A stretch of DNA of 64,000 nucleotides, from assembly GCA_003254925.1 (NCBI GenBank), contig QANZ01003872.1, forward strand, positions 1 through 64,000, written 5' to 3'. Positions 36,885 to 49,319 of the stretch are shown in pieces; the stretch's first letter is position 1; each line of letters opens with the position of its first letter. Origin of the DNA: Chamaecrista fasciculata. Taxonomy: Eukaryota > Streptophyta > Magnoliopsida > Fabales > Fabaceae. Below the pieces are notes generated by a model. That model did not search any database, was not told the origin of the DNA, and saw nothing but the letters and a program-made list of their open reading frames with translations. The position numbers were made by a program, and so were the translations under genes.

Positions 36885-38135
36885 GTCAAAGTCCTATTTT
36901 GGTCCCTCTGTTATGTTCATTGTTCCAAATAGGTCTCCCAGTTATTTTTCATTCCATATTGGTCCCTCAGTTATCCAAAACTTGTCAAAGTTGGTCCCTC
37001 TAACGTTTTTCATCCATTTTTTCATTAAAAAAAGAGGAAAAATAAACTTGCATCTCCAAAAGTTTTATTTTCTTATATTAAGGTCCTTTTCTTTTTATAA
37101 TAGGATCAAAACGTAAGAAAAGAAAATAAATTAAAATTTTAAGTGAATTTACCCAAAAACACAAAATCTCTCTCTCTAACCCTAACGACGCTGTCTCTGA
37201 TAGCCTAACGAGTAACGACTCCGTCTCTGAAATTGGAAGAGGAATCAGCGCAAGAAAGGTGACTTTCGTCTCTGTTGGTGTTTCTTAAGATAACGATAAC
37301 CAAAGAATTAGAATCAAGTTTCTATCTCAAACAGTCAAATTTAGTTGTAATGTTAGACCAAAGGGTTATATTTTGTTGGGAAAATTTACTGAAGCAAATC
37401 TCATGTAATAAAGTTTAAGTATTGATGCCAAAATCTTAAGTGAAAATTGCTTCGAAATTACAAAGCCTTTCTAAGTTCCAAAACCTCACACCAACGAACC
37501 AATCTTATTCAGGGATCGGAAAGGGTAAACATAAACGAAAATCACCTTTCTCGTGCTGATTCCTCTTCCAATCTCCCGCCTCCCGCCGATCATCACGAAC
37601 CCTCACAAATCGTTTCGGCACACGACGAAAAATCGTTCCGGCACATGACGGAGAGGAAATCTCGTCGTCGAGTTGTGTGAGAGACGAAGATGTGAATCCA
37701 ATGTCGGTGCCGGAGACGACAACGACACCATCGGTACGGCGGCCGCGAGTGGCCGATGAAGGTGGGAAGCTATGGAGGCTTCGGTTGGAGGCTATCAGAG
37801 ACGACGTCGTTAGGCTATTAGAGACAACGTCGTTAGGGTTAGAGAGGGAGAGATTTTATGTTTCTGGATAAATTCACTTAAAATCTTAATTTATTTCTTT
37901 TTCTTACGTTTTGATCCTATTATAAAAAGAAAAGGACCTTAATATAAGAAAATATAACTTTTGGGGATGAAAGTTTATTTTTTCTCTTTTTTTAACGGAA
38001 AAATGGATGGAAAACGTTAGAGGGACCAACTTTGACAAGTTTTGGATAAATGAGGGACCAATATAGAACGAAAAATAACTGGAGGACCTATTTAGAACAA
38101 TGAGCATAATAGAGGGACCAAAATAAGACTTTGAC
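36885..38135. mobile_element. Long-TIR (MULE-like) element with GC-rich cargo
   Basis: Inverted arms of about 250 bp: GTCAAAGTCCTATTTTGGTCC at 36885 is mirrored at 38115-38135. Inside, a second inverted pair flanks the core: CTCTCTAACCCTAACGACG near 37165 and CGTCGTTAGGGTTAGAGAG near 37830. The core 37440-37860 is GC-rich with short frames (77 and 64 codons) of no known family. The flanking A-rich 9-mers do not match well, so the superfamily is inferred from arm length. A truncated relative lies at 43434-43651. Confidence 0.7.
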
Positions 38136-38455
38136 AAAAAAAAATTAAGGTGATCACCTCAAGTCCTCAACCCAATTGGAGTTTGCCCCCATCAATTTTT
38201 ATAAATATTACATCAAATATTATTAAGTGTAATATAGTATTATTCTTATTATTATTAAAACAAATACTTTTAGCATAACAATTGCATGTACTTGTGATTA
38301 TGAATAATCAATAAACTAACCAATTTAAATTTATAGCACTTTCCTTTTAATATAAGACTAGCTTTTGTTTTTTTTTTGCCAGATAAGACTAGCTTTTGTT
38401 GATTGAGAGAGAAATCCAAAATCTTAAGTACCAAAAATGCTCACCATGTGCCACG
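38136..38455. other. Intergenic, upstream of the small gene
   Basis: AT-rich. A 20-bp direct repeat (AAGACTAGCTTTTGTT) occurs at 38354 and 38387. Nothing else recognised. Confidence 0.4.
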
Positions 38456-38748
38456 TATCTGCCAGCTTTTATATTCCACCGATAAAGCCCTTTGTATTTG
38501 GTCACTTTTCCTTTCTTCGTTTCTTTCTTCTATCGCTTTTCCTCTCTCTTCCTCTCACACTAACAACAACCTTCACAAGCTCAGTGAAAGAAAGAAAGAA
38601 AGAAGCAAAAAGGCTCAAAAATCAATCCAATCGAGAATCGGAATCGAATCGAATGGCTTCAGATCTCACTTTCTCTCTCTAGCAACCAATCCTTCTTCCC
38701 TTTAATTTCTCCGTTCGCTGCTACAAAAGCCTTCGATTGCGATTGATA
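38456..38748 (+). promoter_or_regulatory. Core promoter and 5' leader of the small basic protein gene
   Basis: A TATA-like CTTTTATATTCC lies at 38466-38477, with GTGCCACGTATC just upstream (ACGT core). A pyrimidine-rich leader (TTTCCTTTCTTCGTTTCTTTC, then CTCTCTTCCTCTCAC) and a (GAAA)n stretch lead to the start codon 270 bp downstream. Short upstream frames exist in the leader, for example from 38437. Confidence 0.5.
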
Positions 38749-39198
38749 ATGGCGACTCTTCAGAAATTCAAGCTACTCGCGACTCAGTGCGCCGTCGTGG
38801 CCGGAAGCCCTACTCGTAGCCCCACCGCTAGCCCCGTCATCCACCTCCGCCGCCGCAAAACCCTCCGTATGTTCCTCAGCCGCCCCGACCGCCGCCACTC
38901 TGCCGCTCAGATCCACGAAGTAGATCTAGATCCTCCGGAAATGAGCGATAAAGAGGTCAGAGTTCGCCGGAAACTTAAGGATCTGCTCGTCTCCTCCTCT
39001 CCGCCGCCGATCCACGAAGAAGAACGGCGAGAACAGGAGGGTTTGTTGCCGCCGGCGATGGCCAGTTCCGGCCGATTTCGCACCAGTTCGGCATTCCGGC
39101 GCGGCGGAGCCGCCTCTCTCCGGCCGATTTCGTCGGCGTTTCGATACAGATTCCTCAAGAGAGCTTGGCGACCTGTGCTCGTTACTATCCCTGAGTAG
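38749..39198 (+). CDS. Conserved plant protein of unknown function, 149 aa, very basic
   Basis: A single-exon gene. The ATG at 38749 is the first true ATG of the frame (an in-frame TTG lies four codons earlier) and follows a typical C/T- and GAAA-rich leader. The N-terminus M-A-T-L-Q-K-F-K-L-L-A-T-Q-C-A-V, an S-P-T-R-S-P-T-A-S-P repeat and an L-R-R-R-K-T-L-R-M block resemble, from memory, a family of short uncharacterised eudicot proteins. The middle has an acidic, proline-rich stretch with P-P-P-I-H-E-E-E; the C-terminus is Arg/Ser-rich and ends R-A-W-R-P-V-L-V-T-I-P-E. There is no signal peptide or membrane span. The coding GC and CG content is far above the flanks. Role unknown. The basic SP/RxxS patches could be phosphorylation sites, which is inference only. 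Confidence 0.82.
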   Translation: MATLQKFKLLATQCAVVAGSPTRSPTASPVIHLRRRKTLRMFLSRPDRRHSAAQIHEVDLDPPEMSDKEVRVRRKLKDLLVSSSPPPIHEEERREQEGLLPPAMASSGRFRTSSAFRRGGAASLRPISSAFRYRFLKRAWRPVLVTIPE

Positions 39199-39308
39199 AA
39201 GAAATCTGTACGAAGATAAATGAAATCTCTCAAATATTTTTGTTTATTTATTTATTTTATTTTTGGAAAATTATTGATATTTTTCCTGCGGCGGAGATAT
39301 AATATTTT

Positions 39309-39747
39309 GATCAACACTTTTGGTCCCATAACTTTTGTTAAGGTCTCAATTTGGTTTTGTAACTTTTTTTTGTTGCACCTTTGGTCCAATATATTTTGTT
39401 CAAGTTGCAGATTTAGTTCTGTGTTGCACATTTGATCCCATATATTTGGGTCATGTTGCAGAATTGATTTTATATCTTTTTGTTAGGTTGTAAAATTAGT
39501 CCTATATCTTTGGGTCAAGTGTAGAATTAGTCTCATATAATTGAATTAGGTGGGACTGACGATGAAATTTTTTGTAAAGATATAGGACTAGTTCTACAAC
39601 CTGATCAAAATATATGGAACCAAATTTGATACGGGACCAAATATGTAACTTTTTATAAAGATATGAGATTAAAAGTGTAATAAAAAATGTTACGGGACCA
39701 AATTGAAACTTTAACAAAAGTTATAGGACTAAAAGTATGCTTTGACC
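39309..39747. mobile_element. MULE-type MITE 110 bp downstream of the small gene
   Basis: Same family as 14690-15042 with more decayed ends (GATCAACACTTTTGGTCCC / CTAAAAGTATGCTTTGACC). The 9-mer TAATATTTT is perfect at 39300-39308 and 39748-39756. It lies in the likely 3' UTR or terminator region. Confidence 0.82.
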
Positions 39748-39756
39748 TAATATTTT

Positions 39757-40378
39757 CAGAAGATATCGACGACTCGCCGCCGTGTGGATGCTAGCGTGCG
39801 CGGGACTGGTGTATATGCTAACTTACGCACCTGGAAAAGTAAGTGAAGAAGAGCTACGTAGTAGTTTGTACGAGTGAGATACGCCTACGTCTCTACGACG
39901 TCGTTTGCTGCATCACTTTGTAGATTTTGATTCCCTACATTTTTATAAAATAAATCTTAACGGTTTTCATCATTGCTTTCGAGGCGTCATTGGAAAATTA
40001 AAAATCACAGAATCAAACTTATTAATTAACAAAAAAAAAAAAAAGAGAGTATTACTATTTGGTTGTTTTTGGTGTTTTTTTTTACAGCATTTCTTATTTG
40101 GTAAAAGGGTTTATTTTGGTCCTAAATCTATATCGTAATGTTCATTTTGATTCTTTATATTTTAAAATGTTTAAATTGATCTTAAACATTGAGATTTTTC
40201 CTAAATAACTTAACGTCTTCATATTATCAAGCGCTACACAAAAAATTTCGTCTTGTTTTTCCCTTCTTAAATATAACCATAATTTATAATTTTAGAGAAT
40301 ATACTAAAATAATATAAAGAATTTAACAAAAGAAGAACACATTTTATTCAATTTGAAGATCAATACATAAACATTTCA
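39757..40378. other. Intergenic with repeat scraps
   Basis: The segment 40104-40190 is a fragment of the intron 3 repeat. A 37-bp stretch at 40193-40229 recurs exactly at 49001-49037. No gene. The GC-rich start (39770-39900) is not coding. Confidence 0.45.
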
Positions 40379-41179
40379 TCATACAAGGTTTAATTTGAAC
40401 ATTCCATCACAAGCATAACCTTTTCCTACAAAGTTTCCACCTTTAGTAAAAATATATTGATCAGATTCAATTGTTTGTTTGAAACCAGCTTTATTGAGTA
40501 GAAAAGCAGACATAAGATTCTTTCTCATCTTAGGAGTGTAGAGTACATTCTTAAGAATGAGAGTACGACCAGAAGTGAAGATTAACTCCACATTTCCTTC
40601 ACCCAAAATTTGAGTGGTATGAGAGTCACCAAGCAAAATGTCTTTTGGATTTTCATAAGGTGTGTACACCTTGAACCAATCTTGATTACAACACACATGC
40701 CTAGTGGCACCCGAATCCACCCACCATCCTTTTGAGTCATCAACCATATTGATCTCACTTATCATAGCCACCAAGGGCTCCTCAACATTACTAGCTTGTG
40801 GATTATTATTACCACGATTTCGATATCTACAACTTCTTGCCATATGACCCTTTTTGCCACATACAAAACAAGAAAGTTGAGATTTCTCATTTGAATTATT
40901 ATAAAATTCATCAGCCAAGCAATTAAGTAAATAATAACGACAATTAAACTCATCTCTCTCCCATTTTTCTATTTTTTCAGCATGATCTTTCTTTTCATCA
41001 TCACTCATAGAATCAGTAGAAACTTTTTTCGGATTCTTTTCAGTGAGTACATAGGAAACTTTTAACAAATTAAGATAAAATAAAACCTTCCCTTTCCACC
41101 TCTTAAAATGGACGCCTTTGAAACGGAAGGGCTTGTTAAGATCACCAACTCCACTCTTATTTTCAGTTGTAGCATCCAT
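40379..41179 (-). pseudogene. Copia gag-protease fragment with internal gag deletion
   Basis: An intact 266-codon frame starting M-D-A-T-T-E-N-K at 41179. The gag N-terminus (KPFRFKGVHFKRWKGKVLFY) runs for only about 90 residues, then jumps to a CCHC finger (C-F-V-C-G-K-K-G-H-M-A-R-S-C), so most of gag is missing. The protease follows: WWVDSGATRHVC, LLGDSHTTQILGEG and LKNVLYTPKMRKNLMS. It ends where GAG_pre-integrase should continue. Integrase and RT are absent. The open frame suggests a recent deletion or recent activity. Confidence 0.88.
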
Positions 41180-41205
41180 GATAAAAATTTGAATTACCTT
41201 AAACT

Positions 41206-41640
41206 TGTTGGGGCTACAAGAGAAAATAAGAAAATAATAGACAAGAAATAAAAATATTAGTAAAGACGGACTGCGTGGTATTTGGCCGAGGCACGGATAT
41301 CTCGCTTTCTTTAAGGTAATTCACGCCCTCCACGGGTAGAAACTTTGTCTATTTTTCCGGTGTAGTGGTACACGGACGCGTCACCTCCAGGATACAATGG
41401 CCAAATACTCGCCTTTTTGAGTCTACAACTTCTACACAAAGAAGTAGACAGGACTCTACTCCCACACTTTTTCTCTACCCAAAGACACAAGTGTTTTGCT
41501 CTTACTTTTCACTTTTGTATATATTTTTTTCGTTCTCACTTCTTACTTTTAAAACTCATAACACATATATATGTTATATGTATATAAAAAGCTAGCAATC
41601 CGTTGGACTCAAAGTTTATTTGTCTTTAATATTATATAAT
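41206..41640 (-). mobile_element. Copia LTR between gag and a 3' tail
   Basis: On the minus strand it ends GTAGCCCCAACA just before the gag leader (26 bp from the gag ATG), and has a TATA-like TTTTTATATACATATAAC. The outer border is set by a polypurine tract AGGTGGGGGATT at 41641-41651. The outer end (TATTATATAATA) lacks TG, so the border is approximate. Confidence 0.55.
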
Positions 41641-42450
41641 AATCCCCCACCTATTATTATAAATTACCTCACATATGAATATTTAATTTGGGTAGAGATG
41701 GATTATTATGCATAATATAGATAGCTAATTTGCTTTGAATCTATATTTAGCAAAAATATATATCCTGATCCAGAGCCAATAGTGGTATTCGCCTTGAACT
41801 ATGACTGCTTAGGGGAGACAAGATACATACCTTGCACATAATAATCCAAGTGCAATATATGAGCCCTCGCCTGCACATTAAACCGGCCTTTGTGCGATCC
41901 TGTTTCTTGAATGTGTTTTGAGAATATGCCCTATATATCCTCATAGAAGCGGCCCCACTTCCACATTCAAATAGGTGAATCTGTCTAGGGTGTTCCTGCA
42001 ATTAAGACACCCCATTCTTAAGAGCTACAGAATTCATTAAGAGATTTTATAACCTCAACCTCACATATTCATTGCAGGAAATGCACTTACACCATAGGGA
42101 TGAATATAAAATTTGTGCATTTATCAAGAGCCACTCTATGATTCGTTTTTCCCTTTGAACCAAGTTTTTAGGATCTCTAATAACAAGGTAAGGTTTCCTC
42201 ATAGGTTGCTTATAATCCTATGGGCTTAAAACTCATCCCCCTCGATGTACTCCAAATCCTTTCTCTATGTAAAACCTTTGTGAGCGGATCCAATCTCTAG
42301 GCTTTACATAATATTTTATATGAATGGTACCATTATAAAATCCCATAATCTCATAATATATTAACTTTAAGGATTTGGATTTTTCCACTATAATAACAAC
42401 TCTCAACAAAATTAATTGTTGAATTTTCTTAGCCCCCACTATTTCCTTAA
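41641..42450 (-). mobile_element. Copia 3' untranslated tail next to the LTR
   Basis: It begins with a polypurine tract and holds the GAAGCGGCCCCACTTCCACATTCA block shared with 30421-30443. It lies on the 5' side of the LTR at 41206, whereas the gag lies on its 3' side, so one LTR is shared by a 3' tail and a gag. The short frame at 41747-42001 is non-coding. Confidence 0.5.
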
Positions 42451-43130
42451 TTTTATAAGGAAATTTATGATATCACCAAAAACAAAATATTATTTTTTCC
42501 AAAACCCCCCCTTTTTTTTTATACATCTCATTAAATAACAAAACTTTAAACATTGTTTATAAAAATAAATTTTCCACCATTTCACCTACTTATTAATTCC
42601 ACAAGTGAATGAATGTATAGAAAAAGATTAAGTAGAATGAACTGAATTCTGATTTAATTATTTGCCTGTTGAGAGATTTATGAGAAATATAAATTACATA
42701 TATGTATATATTCAGCATTAATAAACAGATGGTGGAATTTAATTTTTGTTTTTTAGGGTTCAGGGTGGGGTTGTATGAAACGTGCTTTGGATAAAAAGAG
42801 ACGAAGATAAGACAAAGGAGTGAGGAAACCATTAGGCTTTCCTAAAAGTTGTCTCTATTGCAAGTTCTTCGCCTCTTTGTTTATTGTTATTGTTTTATTA
42901 TTCTTTGTTTTGGGTGAAATTGTTTTGTTATTATTGAAAGTTGTCTCAATGTTTCCCCATTTATTAATGTCTTCTAATTATTCTTTTTTTCAAAAATAAG
43001 AATTAGATAATGATTTTAGGAAAAAATTAAAGTTCTTTGTTTGTTATAAGGTTTATTTAATTATAAATTTTAATTATATTTTCTTTTTTCAATGATTAAT
43101 TTTAAAAGAAATTTATATTTAATATTCTCT
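42451..43130. other. Intergenic, nothing recognised
   Basis: AT-rich, with C7 and T10 homopolymers near 42505 and 42513. No gene. Confidence 0.4.
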
Positions 43131-43433
43131 CCCTATTATGATTGGTCATGTATAAAAAGTATTTGTTACGTGTCAAATTTTAATTTAAAAGTCTTAGTAG
43201 TAGATATATAAAGAACTTTACCTAAGTTTAATTCTTTTTCTAATTGTATCTCGAGATTTACCTACAATCCACAAAAAAATGTTATATATATGAATAAAAA
43301 TATATATTTTGAAAAATAAAAATTTATAATATAATAATAAGATAATTTTTTAAATAAAAAATAACTTAAAATATTAACTTAGATGTTTTGTTAGTTACTT
43401 CATTCAAACTAAGCGATGTTTATTTATTAGATA
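43131..43433. repeat. Copy of the sequence that flanks the hAT at 45945, without the insertion
   Basis: The segment 43340-43425 (AAAATATTAACTTAGATGTTTTGTTAG then TTACTTCATTCAAACTAAGCG) aligns with 45885-45944 plus 46590-46610. It runs through the insertion point with a single TTGTTAG. Confidence 0.6.
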
Positions 43434-43651
43434 GGTTAAAGTTCTATTTTGGTCCCTATATTTTGCTCAATGTTCTAAATTGGTCCCTCAGTTATTTTTC
43501 ATTTCGGTTTGGTCGCTCAGTTTTTTAAAACTTTCCACCGTTAGCCCCTCAACATTTTCCATCCAAATTTTCCGTTAAAAAAGGGGAAACTAACTTTAAG
43601 TTCCCAAAAGTTTTATTATTTTGCATTAAAGTCCTTTTTCTTTTATAATAT
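43434..43651. mobile_element. Truncated arm of the long-TIR element family
   Basis: GGTTAAAGTTCTATTTTGGTCC and the following 200 bp match the left arm of 36885-38135. The partner arm is missing; the copy stops where a Tekay-like LTR begins at 43652. Confidence 0.65.
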
Positions 43652-45678
43652 TGTCACGACCCCCTAATGGAATCCGTGACCGGCACCGAACCACAAGGAG
43701 AAGCCCCATGGTCCGTAAGCCTAACATCATCATATGCATCGCCAAATGTAGTCTGACTCATACATCTATTAATGTCTTATAATTCGTTTTTCAAAATATT
43801 GACTTGTATATAAATTCCAGAAGAATTTTCTCTATAAATAGAGGGGTTCACAACGTATATAATCTAACTCAGAATTGAACACCATACACCCCTGACCGTG
43901 AATCTAACGGAGCTACTCTAGAGTCAAATACATATTACAAATAAATCAACATTTTATGAAGAGTCAAGATACCCACAAGAACAAATATGTGGGACTCCAA
44001 GAGGACTGTTCAATCTAGACAACACTAGAAAATGACTTCTCCGAACCTAAAACTGGAAATGATAAACAACGGGGTGAGTCAAGAGACTCAGTGAGTAATC
44101 CAACCTATTCTAGTCGTGGAGGGCAAGGTATCTCCACTAGTTCAAAATAACAATGCATGCACATAATACATCCATATCTCAATCATCACTCTTTGCAATC
44201 AGAGTCATCGTAGTCAAATCCCATAATACATATCACAGTTCGAATGATCATAAAAATCACATACTTGCACATTCAACGAAAATTTCATATAATCCAAATC
44301 TCTGTAATCATTCAAAATCATTTCGAAAATCTGAAATACATTTTATCGTAAATCCCATGGGTGGCGCCCCCGTTACTGGTGAGTGAGATCGAAGGTCTGG
44401 CAAAAGGCTATCCCGCGAGAACGAATAGACTCCCCACCTCAAGGGTCGAAGACGGTCTACTCGTGGTAGGTCCCTGAAAGTCTAGAACCATGCCCACATC
44501 ACATCTTGGCCAACGGATGGTGTGACTCCGAGACTGAAAGCTTGGTTGGTACGTACCCAAAAGTCCCAACGACTCACCCACCAGCCAAAAACCATTTTCC
44601 AAACAATGTCAATCTCATTTTCATCATAATTCAAAACAAAACATTGTCTCAAACGCTCATCAAATCTCAAATCAATTTTTCAAAACATATATGTATTTAT
44701 AAAACCTTTAACCTTGTCAAAAACCATATGCATCAGACATGTCACATAACATGATAAAACAGTTTCTAGAATAGAGAGGTTACTCACCTGAAGGTCATGC
44801 ACAATGACCTAAAATCCACTAATCACATCACTGCCTTCAAACTTGAGATAGAATCATAGTACCTAAATTTAATAACAAATTACATTCACCCTATTAGAAT
44901 ACCCCTATAACACATAAAGTCATCAAGTGACATCTTACATATAACTAACATATGCCATGAGCCCTTTTCAAGCTTCTTCCTCATCCTTAATATCAACAAC
45001 TTTGGCATTCCACTAAGTATAAACATCTAACTCTAGGAGAACTTGGGTAAAAGTTTGGGAGCTCAACAAGTGTTTTATCAATGACAAGTTTCCAAAATGA
45101 CCTATTATTAACTCTTAATTCTTCAAGATTGGAAATCAACATTTCCCAACTTCAATCATAATGTAAAAACTAATTATCACTTCTTAAATACAAGTTTATA
45201 GTTTCAAAATTTCACAAAGATGTATAAAAATTCATTTAACTCATGGAATCCATCAAAATCTTTCATAAGGACCAATTTGTAAACTTTAAAGTTTTACCTC
45301 AAAACATCAAATTTCAAAATACACTCTAAAAATTCAAATTGACAGTATAGAACTCATAATCATCATCCATTAAACTCATATAAACCATTTATTTCAAGAA
45401 AACATGAGGATTTGGGCAAAACCCCCATTTAAAGTTTCACCCTAATTTCTATTGGGTCCCAAATTGAAGAATATGGGATCAAGAATCAAACCAAGTGTTA
45501 AGAATGTTTTAAGTATCACAAATTATAGAAAAAACACAAGGAAATCGAAGAAAACACCAATAAATTTCATAGATTCGAAGAGAGGAGCAAAAATGGTAAA
45601 ATAGATGAATTATATAAAGTATTAATTAAATATTTAATTAGTATATACAATATATGATTTTTTTTTTAAAAAAAAAAA
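43652..45678 (-). mobile_element. Tekay/Del-like Gypsy LTR, minus strand, 3' LTR part
   Basis: It opens TGTCACGACCCCCT...GTGACCGGCAC..CCGTAAGCCTA, the inverse of the LTR end at 62240-62310. It contains the GTGAGTCAAGAGACTCAGTGAGTAA-type block and a GGTGGCGCCCCCGTTACTGG unit related to the hairpin repeats at 60565-60843. It runs into an N gap at 45679. Open frames inside are not genes. Confidence 0.65.
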
Positions 45679-45686
45679 NNNNNNNN
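45679..45686. other. Assembly gap (8 N) between duplicated flanks
   Basis: The left flank is T(n)A(n) and the right flank repeats A-T(n)-A(n) almost exactly. The two sides may be the same bases read twice. Confidence 0.9.
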
Positions 45687-45944
45687 ATTTTTTTTTTAAA
45701 AAAAAAAATGGCCCCCTATTAGCCCTACGCACACCAACCTTTCTCTACGTACCCAATAGGGGTAAGAATTAATACTTCGTCACAAATTATACTATGAGAA
45801 CCCCTCTATATATGACTGATCATTCTCAAACTAGCCTTGATGTCGATGTAGGCTTTTCAACAAATTAAAACCTATAATATAATATCTAGATAATTCTTAA
45901 ATGTGAAAAACTAACTCAAAATACTAACTTGTATGTCTTGTTAG
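45687..45944. other. Flank of the hAT element
   Basis: Repeat-like, single-copy in appearance apart from the match to 43340-43425. Confidence 0.4.
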
Positions 45945-46380
45945 TAAGGGTGTTTATTGGGAAGTTTTGAAACAAAATTTTAACCGAATTGCTCACAACG
46001 GTTTGAGGTTATTCTTAACCAAACAGTTAAAAATAATACGTTTAACCAAACCAAACCAATAAATAGACGGTTTGGGCGATCGGTTTAAGTGGTTAAGAAG
46101 CTTATTAGTTGTTTTTATTAGTTAATTATAAAACTAGAAAGAAAAGTAGTGTTTTGGAGTAGTAAGCCTAATTTATAGAATAGACAAAAAATGACAAATA
46201 AGATTAGATACTTTAGAAGCTAAAATTGTATGATGAAAAATAGTAGCTAATTGTGGTCTGAGAGAAAATATTTGTATGATTCAATAAGATAACATAATAA
46301 AAAAATGATAAATCAAATGATGATAAAAAAAATTAATGATTTTTTATTAAATGTAATCACATATAACACAATATAAGGTA

Positions 46381-46412
<32 letters not shown>

Positions 46413-46581
46413 AAATAGTAGTGGTCGGTTCGGTTAATTGTATGTCCAAATTGTAAACCGAACCAAACTATCCAATTTTAATACATTTTTAATCAAACCA
46501 AACCGCTCATTGATCGGCTTAGTTCGATTTTTGCTTTAATTCGATTAGGTAATTGGTTTGGTTCAGTTTTGAACACCTCTA
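45945..46581. mobile_element. Non-autonomous hAT with 8-bp duplication
   Basis: Ends TAAGGGTGTTTA and, inverted, TAGAGGTGTTCA. CTTGTTAG is perfect at 45937-45944 and 46582-46589. The arms are full of AACCAAACCAAACC / GGTTTGG repeats. 637 bp; no coding. A paralogous site at 43370-43425 lacks the insert. Confidence 0.88.
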
Positions 46582-46637
46582 CTTGTTAGTAACTCTGCCC
46601 AAACTAGGCGTCAAGTTTCATCTACTAGAGATAAAAC

Positions 46638-46972
46638 CTATGAAGCATGAACACTTCATTTTGAGTGCTTGTAGCCGTGTCAGATATGTGTCCGTGTCAG
46701 ACACCCATTCAACACGCATTCATAAGTTTCAGAATATAAAATCAATTTTTTGTGATTTTAACATGACAAACAGTAGAAAATAATGACACTTATAACATTT
46801 ATTATAAATAGACATTGTGATTTTTAAAGTTTTCATCAAATTTATGAATTTTTAATTATTTATATATATAAATATATGTCGTGTAGTGTCGTGTAGTTTT
46901 AAAAATTTGGTGTGTCAATATGTCCGTGTCCGTGTTGTATCCCGTGTCTGTGTCGATGTCCATACTTCATAG
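46638..46972. mobile_element. 335-bp hAT-like MITE with 8-bp duplication
   Basis: Ends CTATGAAGCATGAACAC and, inverted, CTATGAAGTATGGACAT. GATAAAAC is perfect at 46630-46637 and 46973-46980. The inner arms repeat GTGTCCGTGTC. No coding. Confidence 0.82.
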
Positions 46973-46980
46973 GATAAAAC

Positions 46981-47833
46981 TATAATTGCAAAAAGAAAAC
47001 TTAATATAAGAGAGAGAAAAGGATAGAAAAAAATATTATTGAGAGTTCTCCAATAAGAGGAGTCCCTTTCCTAATTGTGTGTTTGAAAAGAAAATGAATG
47101 CTTCTATTTATTAAAGAGTAGAAAGAGCTACAATGCTTATCTATTGAATGTGGAATTTCATAAAGTACAATGGGCTCATTAATAGATTTAACGGGCTCTC
47201 ACATGGACGTAAATTGGCTCAAAACCAACAATAACGATGGAAAATTTAAAATTTTAGAAGATTATTCTTTATTTATCTTTACTAATATATATGAGGGAGG
47301 ACCTTTTTGGTCGTTCTCCTATTTTTGAGACATCAAACCTTAGGCTAAAAATAAATTGCAACATAGATTAATATAATAACTTTAACAAATAATTTAAATT
47401 TAAAATATCTGAATTTATAAGGATGTGAAAGTTATTTTACATAGATTAATATAATAACTTTAACAAATAATTTAAATTTAAAATACTTTTCAGACTTTTT
47501 TCATTGATCATATCCATATTTCCGGAACGTGGATTCGTGAGTATGTGCCTAATATTTGAAACTCACCCAAACATCATTCTCAAAAAACCTTTCAATACCA
47601 AGTATTATATCTGCTTGCTTTTCAACCCCATGGACTGAGTCCATATATATTGTTGTGCACTCCCTAGAGTCTAGTCATGGAAACAAGAGGTATTGATCCT
47701 CACTCTTTTCTTATTATATTTTTTGCATTTTGTACTATTTTCTATCTTCTACTTCGGTGTCCTTTTCTTACCTTCTTCAAAGCATGTGACTTTCTTACCT
47801 TCTATTTTAAGGACATGCAAAGCCCCTACTATA
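46981..47833. other. Intergenic, with decayed Helitron-like end
   Basis: A 62-bp stretch (ACATAGATTAATATAATAACTTTAAC...) occurs twice, at about 47361 and 47439. An ACATGCAAAGCCCCTAC end at 47813-47829 resembles the Helitron 3' end. No gene. Confidence 0.45.
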
Positions 47834-48026
47834 TCTATACTATATTATATGTGGTAGGAGTCTTCTAGTCGTTCTTCACCTATACTAAGATAAAAATATT
47901 ATATGTAATTAAAATAAGAGGAAATTTATTATTTGGTCCCTCCTTTTTTACTGAGTCAACGATTTGGTCCCTAATTTATTTTACATACATATTTGCGTTG
48001 CTCGTTAGGGCATGCAAAGCCCCTAG
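47834..48026 (+). mobile_element. 193-bp mini-Helitron (non-autonomous)
   Basis: It starts TC after A (ATA|TCTATACTATATTATATG), ends CTAG before T, and has a hairpin GGGC-atgcaaa-GCCC at 48008-48022 next to the end. There is no target duplication. Homologous to 23424-23602. A decayed third 3' end (GGGTACGCAAAACCCCTAAT) lies at 48089-48108. Confidence 0.75.
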
Positions 48027-49319
48027 TATATATATATATATGTGTGTATGTAAATCCATGCATATTTTAGTACATAGATGGAGCTACGGGTACGCAAAAC
48101 CCCTAATATGTACATATGTTGTGTGTATTACATCCATGGACAAAGCTAGAAATTATATATAAGGGTGCCATTTTTTTCAAAAAATAATTATATATTAAAA
48201 ATCTTTAATTAATATTATATATAAATAATATATGTATGTAAGGTATACAATTAATTAATACTATTAGATAAAAAATTAAAAATATATGATAGTTTGAAGT
48301 TTAATAAATAAAATATTCATAAAAGATTTCATGAGGTAAATCAAATAGGTAAAAATCTTCTTAAAAATTAAAGTGTTTAAAAAAATTAAACAAGATGGAC
48401 CAAATTGAGAAAAAGTAAATATGTGATGGAGCAAAATGTGATTTTAGCTAGAAAAAATAAGTGATGTAGAAAAAAATGAAATGAGAGGAGGTTTTTTAAA
48501 AATAAAAAATGTAAAATAAATAAAATAAGAGGGACCAAATTGGACATAAATAAACATGTGAGGGAACAAAATGTAATTTTAACCAAAAAGTTGGAGTAAA
48601 AGGTGGACAAAATCGATACCTTACCTTTGGAAGTTGATTATCTGCATTCTCGGTGCATTTTAGAGAGATAAAAAAATAAGTCGAGAGAGAAAATATAGAT
48701 TTCACAAAATAATAAATATGTAGGACTCACACTTTCACTTTCTACCTTTTTATTTTTCTCTCTAAAATACCCGAAAAAAATGTATAGGATCTGAATCCCT
48801 TATCTTTATGGAAGGCTAGACTTATTACCACTAAGCTATAAGTTGTGCAACACACAAGATTAGAGACCATCTAGCTCTGTCCCTGTCTTAATATATTTCA
48901 ACTTCTAATTGCATTATTTTCAACAAAATATTAGTAAATTTTGATCATCATACTAAATGACTCGAGACTTTTTCCATTTGAATTTTATTTATACTATAAC
49001 GATTTTTCCTAAATAACTTAACGTCTTCATATTATCATACTCAATTATTTCGATCCAATGATTCATAATTATGAATATTTTGTTTTCATTCAATCATATA
49101 TGTGTTAGGATACTTTTTTTTTTCCTCTGAGATATATTCTTATCATTTTTCACAATGGTACATATTAACTAGGAGTTAAAAAATGGCAAAAAAAAAAAAA
49201 AACTGAGTCAAGAAGCATATTTTATATTCAATGGAAAAGTTTTCACATTGCACCAAACTTGCTTAACAATAATTTACATTTTATTACATATGACTTGTTA
49301 AAAGGTAAAGAATGACATA
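48027..49319. repeat. Intergenic with a direct repeat and a fold-back
   Basis: About 55 bp (ACCAAATTG...GTAA..ATGTGA.GGA.CAAAATGT.ATTTTA) occur at 48399 and 48535. A (GA)-rich fold-back at about 48620-48800 may be related to 21732-21875. A 37-bp match to 40193-40229 lies at 49001-49037. No gene. Confidence 0.45.
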